A stretch of DNA of 64,000 bases, from the NCBI GenBank assembly GCA_037957365.1, contig JARHVA010000001.1, positions 15,294,501 through 15,358,500 on the forward strand, given 5' to 3'. Positions within the stretch are counted from its first letter, which is position 1. Every line of letters begins with the position of its first letter. A program made the translations under genes and the position numbers. The DNA comes from Torreya grandis. Its lineage: Eukaryota; Streptophyta; Pinopsida; Cupressales; Taxaceae. Of this stretch, positions 57,338-64,000 are shown one piece after another. The notes below the pieces were generated by a model. It saw nothing but the letters and a program-made list of their open reading frames with translations. It ran no database searches and had not been told where the DNA came from.

Positions 57338-59456
57338 TGTTACATCCCAATTTCTCACCAAGTAAACTTACTAGATTATTCACGGATATCTATAGTTGAC
57401 AAATCTAGATTTATATATTTTTAACTAAGTTGTGAGATATATGTTGTTATAAGACAGTAGGATATTGCTCAGGTTGCATGATTACGTTGCTATGAGATAG
57501 ATGTAGTGTATATATTTACATTACGAACATGTTGATCTATTATTTCAGATATATTTTATGATGTAAGTTTATCATGTTATTATGATCTAACTCCCTGCTT
57601 GTCGTGAGGTTGATGTAGGAGAACTCATCCCTCAAAATGTGATGGAGGGAGAGAATCATCAAAGAGGGTTACATAGATGGAGATGTTGGAGGATGATAGA
57701 GAAACTAGCTAGAACCTTGCACACGCCATATTATTTGAGACATGTTATATGCACAGTTGAAAGGTTTGTATAGTGTATTTTAATGTCATTTGCATTTAGT
57801 TAGTATTTATGCATGGTTAACTTAGTGTAGCGATGATGTGGAGTTAATTGTATTGTTTATGATTGAAGTGTCTTTATTAAATTATTATGGCTAACTTTTG
57901 TACTAATTAGTCATTTATTATTAAGATAATTTGGGAAATTAAAAAATAAGAAATAAAATAAAAAAATGGAATAAAATAGTAATTATGAATTTAAAGGAAT
58001 GTATTTAAAAATAAATAAAATAAAAGTGAACTTTTAAAAGGGGAATGAAAGCAGAGAAAAATGGAATTAAATAAAAAAGAAAATCTTTGACAAAAAGAAA
58101 ATAACGGATTTAAAATAAGAAGGGTGAGTCATTAAGGGGGATTTTCATGAAAATGTAGCACTTTATTCAGGGAAAAAGGAGGAAAGATTAAAGGGGCGCA
58201 ATTCAAAAAGAGAGAAGGAAACATAGAGAAAAAAGAAGAAAAAAATGTACGGTGTGTGAAGGGAGAAAGAGGAGATTGGCAATGGAGGGGATATTGTTAC
58301 CTTCATGTTTGAAAGTCCAACTAGGAGAAGATAGTAGACTTTGAAATGAAGTTAATGGACATTGTGTATTGGGTATCCCCGAATCTGAGTACAGATCCAT
58401 TATGAGGATGCCATCACAAGGTTTTGATTTACAATTACAAAGATTTACGCACCATCAGTAACACATGTATGAATATGGAATTCTTTTGTTTTTATTATTA
58501 ACTAGCTTGCTCTTATTAAAAGTTGTGAAGCTTTTACTCCTTTTCAGATTTAACCACCATTGAATTTGTATAACATCCTAGATTTATGTATTATCTTTAG
58601 AATTGGTCCTTTATTATTTTATATTTGTTAATGCATAAAATACTATTATTTTATATTATTTATCAAAAAACACCGTATATCTATAAATCTGTATTGTATG
58701 ATTAAGGTACAAAAGAAATTTATAGATAAATTTTAAATACGATTACAGGTATATTTGCATATCTGTATATTACCAAGGAGGAGCGATTTATATAAAAGTC
58801 ACTCTATAACCCCTTCAAGATACCAAAGTAGTTTTTTCAGATAACTCAGGCTATAGTTATATTCTATTATACAGTGAAATATATCTAATTAAGCTACAAT
58901 AATTTATATTGAGGTTTTAATTTATTAATAATAGGTAGTGAATTGATAGTATGTTTGTATTTGATAAGTCATAGGCAGTACCAACCTATACATTGGTAGT
59001 ACATTTTTGGAGGTTTCTATTATGTGGTAGCAAGATGCAACAACTTATAAGTCATAGGAAATGATTTATAAGTGTGCATCGACTTATATAAAGTATACAA
59101 CAATTTTATTTAGCTTCATGCAATAATTCACACTTCACCTTATATAATGCTAGGCTATGTTCATATAATATTTAACGTATGATGTTCATGTAATAGGATA
59201 GTGATTTGATTTAGAATATATGTAATATATGCCTACATTCATTATTATAGCAATTTACATATAAATATATTCTAATGAATATATTAATTGATATATAATA
59301 TAAATATAATCACCATTATTCATTATATTATAATTACCCATAGAGTAAATTTAAAGATTTACATCAGAATATATTACTATGAGGTACATTTGATAAGTGT
59401 AGTGAGTTTTAAAGGGAAGCATAAAATATATATATCTTGAGATGTGTACAACAACC

Positions 59457-59460
<4 letters not shown>

Positions 59461-59516
<56 letters not shown>
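59461..59516 (+). repeat. (GT)n(AT)n microsatellite
   Basis: Five GT units followed by about 23 AT units, inside the long 3' LTR. Confidence 0.95.
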
Positions 59517-59519
<3 letters not shown>

Positions 59520-60980
59520 GCAATTTACTTATTGAATTACACTCTAACTTGCATCTCATATACTTAGATAATTATATAAAATATATTGTGGTTTATTTAA
59601 AAAGTATACAGTAATGGGAAATTAGTCGATACAACAATATAAATAGATTATAGTGATGTATATACCTTGGAGGCTCTTAGTGATGTATAATATCAATGAT
59701 AATAAAATATGAAATCACATTTTTACAATAATTATGCAAATACTTAAGCCAAAAAAAGTATATGTGTAGATGTGCATTATGCCTCGTTATTCTATAATTT
59801 GAAGTATATAAACATTCTATACTCTAGGTGGAAGAATACATTATGTTATTGTGTAACATAGAGGTTGATAGGAGATTATAACAAGCAATAATATTGATTT
59901 TAAGTCATAATCAAGTAAATTATGTATACTATACTATACTTATGGTATATCTTTATTAATGAATTCTTTACCTGAATGTATGCGTATATGAATAGAAACT
60001 ATCATATATATCCTACCTGTAGAATGGTAATGGTTATTCATATTAAGGCTATTATTTTCCATGAATGTGATTACTTATTCCTTAATATTACATAAATATT
60101 GTTATGTTTAGTTATAACCTATCAATAAAGTTATATTGATCAAGTAGTTAACATATTAATATATAAAATAAATAAATGTATTTGAAGATTTAGGAGTCAT
60201 TGTAAGAGTTATATGTATATTAGTATATTAGACTATATACCTCTAAGTTGCTGATATATATAAACACATTTGGTCATGGAACCCGAGAGTTATGGAACTA
60301 TGTCAACATAAAGATGAACTCTTAAAAGTCACATTTTAAGATAGAATCACGCTCATTCAAATTATAGCTAAGTTTATATAATTTTGACTATTAAAATATA
60401 ACTAGTTGGTTGAACAAAAGCTTATGTTTCTATTTATTTGTACTAGTGGTTGTGGTAACTAATAGATATGCTTAATAACACTAGACTATGGTAATATGGG
60501 TTATCATAGGATGTAGGATATTTAAAAATCTATTTAGGTAGGGATAAAAACTATGAAGGAGCATTAGTTTATTGAATCCCTTACTTATAAAATCATTAAT
60601 ATATTTTGTGATCAAGATTATATAACTATTGTTAAAATCACATGGAGTCCTTAACTTATAAATATAGTTATCCATTGATATAGTATTTTTATATCATTTG
60701 TGTGTTTATATAAGATACATATTTGTTGAACATTTATTTGTATATAGAAAACATATTTATTTACGAACATAAGCAATCATATGAAAATATTACATATATA
60801 GGTGTCTTGGGTTATATGCCTAAGCTTGAAACTAAATGGGTGGTTATATTGAGCCTTAAAGTGTCCAAGGGATCAAAACTATAACCATAAGAAAATAGTC
60901 TCTATAAATAGAATTAAGTTATTAAAATAAAAGATTATGGTATAACTTGGTTGTGAGTTACTCACACTTCATAAATAGCA

Positions 60981-60982
<2 letters not shown>

Positions 60983-61022
<40 letters not shown>
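60983..61022 (+). repeat. (AT)20 microsatellite
   Basis: Forty bases of AT repeat. The corresponding place in the 5' LTR remnant (about 26320) has only a short TATATATATA, so it expanded in this copy. Confidence 0.95.
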
Positions 61023-61024
<2 letters not shown>

Positions 61025-62533
61025 TGAGTGGTACATATTATGAGTAGGTAAAAATATACAAGTGTTTAGATATATATAGCATATATTAGTACATCGTGAT
61101 GTGTCCCTTAAAGTTATGTTCTTGTGATTGCTAGTATGCAATTTAAACATATTAAATACTCAGTTGGTAAAAACCATGTTTGCTTGCCTATTATTGGGGA
61201 TTGTGGATTTTTGATTCTTAAAATTTGTGTGACTAGATTTTTGTGATTGAGTAGTGTAATTGTGTACAATGATCTATGATATTATGGAATGTCATAGAGT
61301 GTTTTTATTTGTGACTTACAGCATAAAATTATGTTATACTTGGTTGGTATAAGCTATAATTAATATGTTTAGATTTATCCATATGTTTGTTGGACTAAAT
61401 GTATACGTGTTAAAAATTTCTAGGAATAGAATGTTTTATGAAATTTAATAGAAATTACTATAGTGTGTTTACTTACCAAAAATAGAGTGTGAAACCTAAT
61501 ATATATTAAACCTAGATTGTATAAACTATAGCCATTATTTCTAGTATGGGATAGATAATAATGTGAGATTCATTCATACATTTGATGGAATAAATATATA
61601 CTTTTTTATTACTACTATGATTAACATGTTATGAGATATGATTGATAGTAAGATGTAAATTGTATAAATATGTTGGTCATATTATGTTAACCTACCTTGC
61701 ATTACTGATACTGAGTAAGGAGTGAGACAAACTTCATTGGATTACTAGCATCATAATGTCGGATGAAGGAAATCGAATCAAGTGGTGTGTATGAATTTTA
61801 ATTGATTTATAGATCACTATTATTTATTATTCTTAAAAAAATTGGCCAAAGTATGTTTATTAGGCATTTCCATTTCACGAGTATGATTTACATATTTTTA
61901 CGATATATTTTAATAGAACAAATTTTCTATGATACACTGTGTGTTTAGTTTTAGAAATCATATAACATAGGTATTAGCTTATCTCTCTAGATTCCTATGC
62001 CATCACTATCTACTCATCTATAAAGAGAGGGCATTTCTATGATGAAATTGATGTGGGGGATCATTGGTCTATAGTTGGTGTGAAAAAGTGATCGAATGAT
62101 GCTCTCCCTCCCTAAATTAACACTTACTTGGATATGACACTTGAGAGTGCCATAGATACTAGAGAGTTGAAGGAACTAAAGCTCTGGGGATCCATGTATC
62201 TTATTTATGTACATTGTATTATATTGTATTTATTATTGAAAATATTATCATGAAGAGTTGTAATTACATATTTAATGTGGATTAACAATAGTGACTATTC
62301 TACCAATAATGTTTGGCTATTTATAATTACTTTATATAATTATACGATGATGTGTTTTATATGTTGATAGTGATCATTGATTGTTAGATGTCATGTACTT
62401 ATTTACAATTATCTCAATTAGAGTATTTTGTATGATCATTGCTTATATTCTCATGGTATAATCTATTTATAGATATGTGTTTAATTTAAAAAAAATCATG
62501 TATTTTTGGTTAGATCTCAATGGGGTTGTTACA

Positions 62534-64000
62534 AATTTCACTTGTCCATAGGGTACATTTACTTATAGAATCTTACCATTTGGTCTTTGTAATTTTCCAA
62601 CTTCTTTCCATTGAGAATTTTTAGATATATTCTCTGATTTGACTAATAATTATGTGAAATTATATATGGATGACTTCACTACTCATGGAGATATATTTGA
62701 CGAAGCCTTACACAATCTTGACAAGGTCTTTACTAGATATAAAGAACACTAACTATCATTAAGCCATGAGAAATGCCTGATGATGATGGATCAAGGCATA
62801 GTATTAGGACACCACATCTCTGCCAAGGTAATCCAAGTGGATTCTAAGAAAATTGAAATAATTTCTAACTTGCATGTCCTACAGAATCAAATTGATATCA
62901 AGAGCTTTTTAGGTCATGCTAGCTTTTACATAAGACTTCAATAAAATTACTGCTCTTATGTTTATTTTATTGGACAAGGATAGTGAATTTATGTGGATTG
63001 AGGATTATCAAAAATCATTGAAGCCATCAAAGAAAAATTGAGCTCTGCACTAGAGCTAAGAGGACCCAATTGAGAAAACCCCTTTTAGATTTACATTGAT
63101 GCTTCTAATTATGTAATAGGGATAGTTTTAGGACAAAAAATTGAGAATGATCATATGTATTCCATTTATTATATCAACAAAATATCGCACCAACTGAAAG
63201 GAATTATACAACCAAAAAAAAAGAATTACTTACTATAATATATGCCCTCAAAAAATTCAAACACTATATTAGAAGTTATAAGGTATTTAAATACATGGAT
63301 CATTCAACCATAAGGTATATTATGAATAAACCTATATTAAGAGGAAGAATCATAAGATGTTTTTTACATTTGTAAGAATTTGATATAACTATCATTGATA
63401 AATCAAGAAAATTTAATGTAGTTGTAGATTTTTTGTCTAGAATAAATAATACAAGCAGTGAACAACCAGTTGAGGATAACTTTCTAGATGAACAACTATT
63501 TGTTGTTTCAGTAGAATCTTCATGGTTTACTGACATAGACAAGTATTTAACAATAAGGAATTTTCCTTCTCATTTTACTCATAAAAAAAGAAAACATTTA
63601 ATTAAATAAAGTTCTTCTTTCAAATAGATTAATGGCATGTTATTTACGTATGGCCCTGATCATGTGTTTCGCAGGTATGTAGCATATCTTAAGATCTTGT
63701 TATGATGAACCATGAGGATGGCATTATTCAACAAAAATAACTATGCAAAAGATATTAGGAGTACGATATTATTATACTTCCCTTCATAGGTAAGTAAAAA
63801 AGTATATTAAACAATGTGATCCATGCCAAAGGATGGGACAACCTACACTATCAACAAAGATGCCTGTTCATCCACAAGTAGTTTTGAAACTATTTGAAAA
63901 AAGATGAATGGATTTTATTGATATTATAGATCTTCCATTTTAAGGAAATGAACACCTTTTAGTATGTATATATTATGTCACTAAATAGGCTAAAGTCCAA
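62534..64000 (+). pseudogene. Athila-like Ty3/gypsy RT-RNase H-integrase, 5' half missing
   Basis: Coding homology begins at the first base after the long LTR, in the middle of RT: NFTCP, a TAG, GTFTYRILPFGLCNFPTSFH, and the catalytic box LYMDDF. It continues with HEKCLMMMDQGIVLGHHISA and an RNase H block IYIDASNYVIGIVLGQK (catalytic Asp kept). Then come YKVFKYMDHSTIRYIMNKPI and FDITIIDKSRKFNVVVDFLS, whose DH-x-x-I-RY style is that of Athila elements. The integrase zinc finger (QCDPCQRMG) and the core start (MDFIDIIDLPF) follow and run off the window. Many stops and shifts. The missing first half is not found on the other side of the long-LTR element. Confidence 0.85.

Larger units (their letters stand above)
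25811..62533 (+). mobile_element. Host element: very-long-LTR, non-autonomous, Del/Tekay-like ends
   Basis: Composite of a 5' LTR remnant (25811-27671 plus 31870-32073), interior pieces (32074-32764, 44314-44683 and 55798-57337) and a 3' LTR (57338-62533). The interior starts with a primer-binding-site-like stretch and ends with polypurine AGGGGGAAGGA. The 3' LTR begins TGTTACATCCC and both LTRs end GTTGTTACA, the style of Del/Tekay chromoviruses. The joined interior, after removing later insertions, is only about 2.6 kb and has no pol domain, so it was probably non-autonomous (LARD-like). Later elements inserted at 27672, 32765 and 44684. That the three interior pieces belong together is inferred from the perfect target duplications of the first two inserts. 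The 5' LTR lacks its first 3.1 kb. Confidence 0.6.
57338..62533 (+). repeat. 3' LTR of the long-LTR element, about 5.2 kb
   Basis: Runs from TGTTACATCCC (57338) to GTTGTTACA (62533). The last 2.07 kb (60464-62533) matches the 5' LTR remnant. The first 3.1 kb has no second copy in the window, so an undetected insertion inside it cannot be excluded. Landmarks: a purine-rich tract at about 57940-58290, a (GT)5(AT)23 run at 59461-59516 and an (AT)20 run at 60983-61022. Confidence 0.65.

Noticed and set aside
58560..58600. TGTATAACATCC as an alternative start of the long LTR
   Set aside because: There is no polypurine tract before it, whereas 57338 has a strong one and a better TGTTACATCCC start. 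It cannot be fully excluded without a second full-length copy.
59377..61150. Minus-strand open stretches rich in Ile-Tyr
   Set aside because: They are translations of the AT microsatellites.

Overview
The window looks like intergenic chromatin from a large plant genome. It is AT-rich and has no intact cellular gene. It is filled with old LTR retrotransposons inserted into one another, one LINE, and a broken plant-mobile-domain (PMD) gene. The element types (Tat- and Athila-like Ty3/gypsy, Del/Tekay-like LTRs, Ty1/copia, plant L1-type LINE, PMD) are plant types. The deep nesting, long LTRs and heavy decay would suit a gymnosperm, but that is inference. Nearly every coding relic is broken by in-frame stops that could come from CAA, CAG or CGA codons by C-to-T change, as expected for methylated, silenced repeats.

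Layout. 1-874: end of a Ty3/gypsy integrase. 1888-5395: a hidden, decayed reading frame of about 1,100 codons that I cannot assign. 6100-9215: a 5'-truncated LINE (reverse transcriptase and zf-RVT). 9216-16602: no gene, with a 15-G run near 9530. 16603-18430 and 24602-25441: a PMD pseudogene with recognisable introns, cut in two by a complete gag-only LTR element (18431-24601) whose product joins a coiled coil, a G-patch and four zinc knuckles. 25811-62533: the remains of a very-long-LTR element with a Del/Tekay-type primer-binding site and polypurine tract and a non-coding interior. Three elements have inserted into it: a deletion-derived copia element in its 5' LTR (27672-31864, minus), a Tat-type element in its interior (32765-44313, plus) and a second Tat-type element (44684-55797, minus). 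62534-64000: the second half of an Athila-like pol whose RT is cut exactly at the end of the long LTR.

Boundaries. The four bounded elements were delimited from paired LTRs. Support comes from TG..CA ends and terminal inverted repeats, from primer-binding sites, and from target-site duplications: perfect for the copia element and the first Tat element, 4 of 5 for the gag-only element, none found for the second Tat element. Both Tat elements carry an extra (plant-type) RNase H between protease and RT. The first Tat LTR carries a striking array of G-box-like CCACGTGTC motifs upstream of a TATA box.

No rRNA, true tRNA, CRISPR array or prokaryotic signal was seen. No gene here appears able to make its full product.
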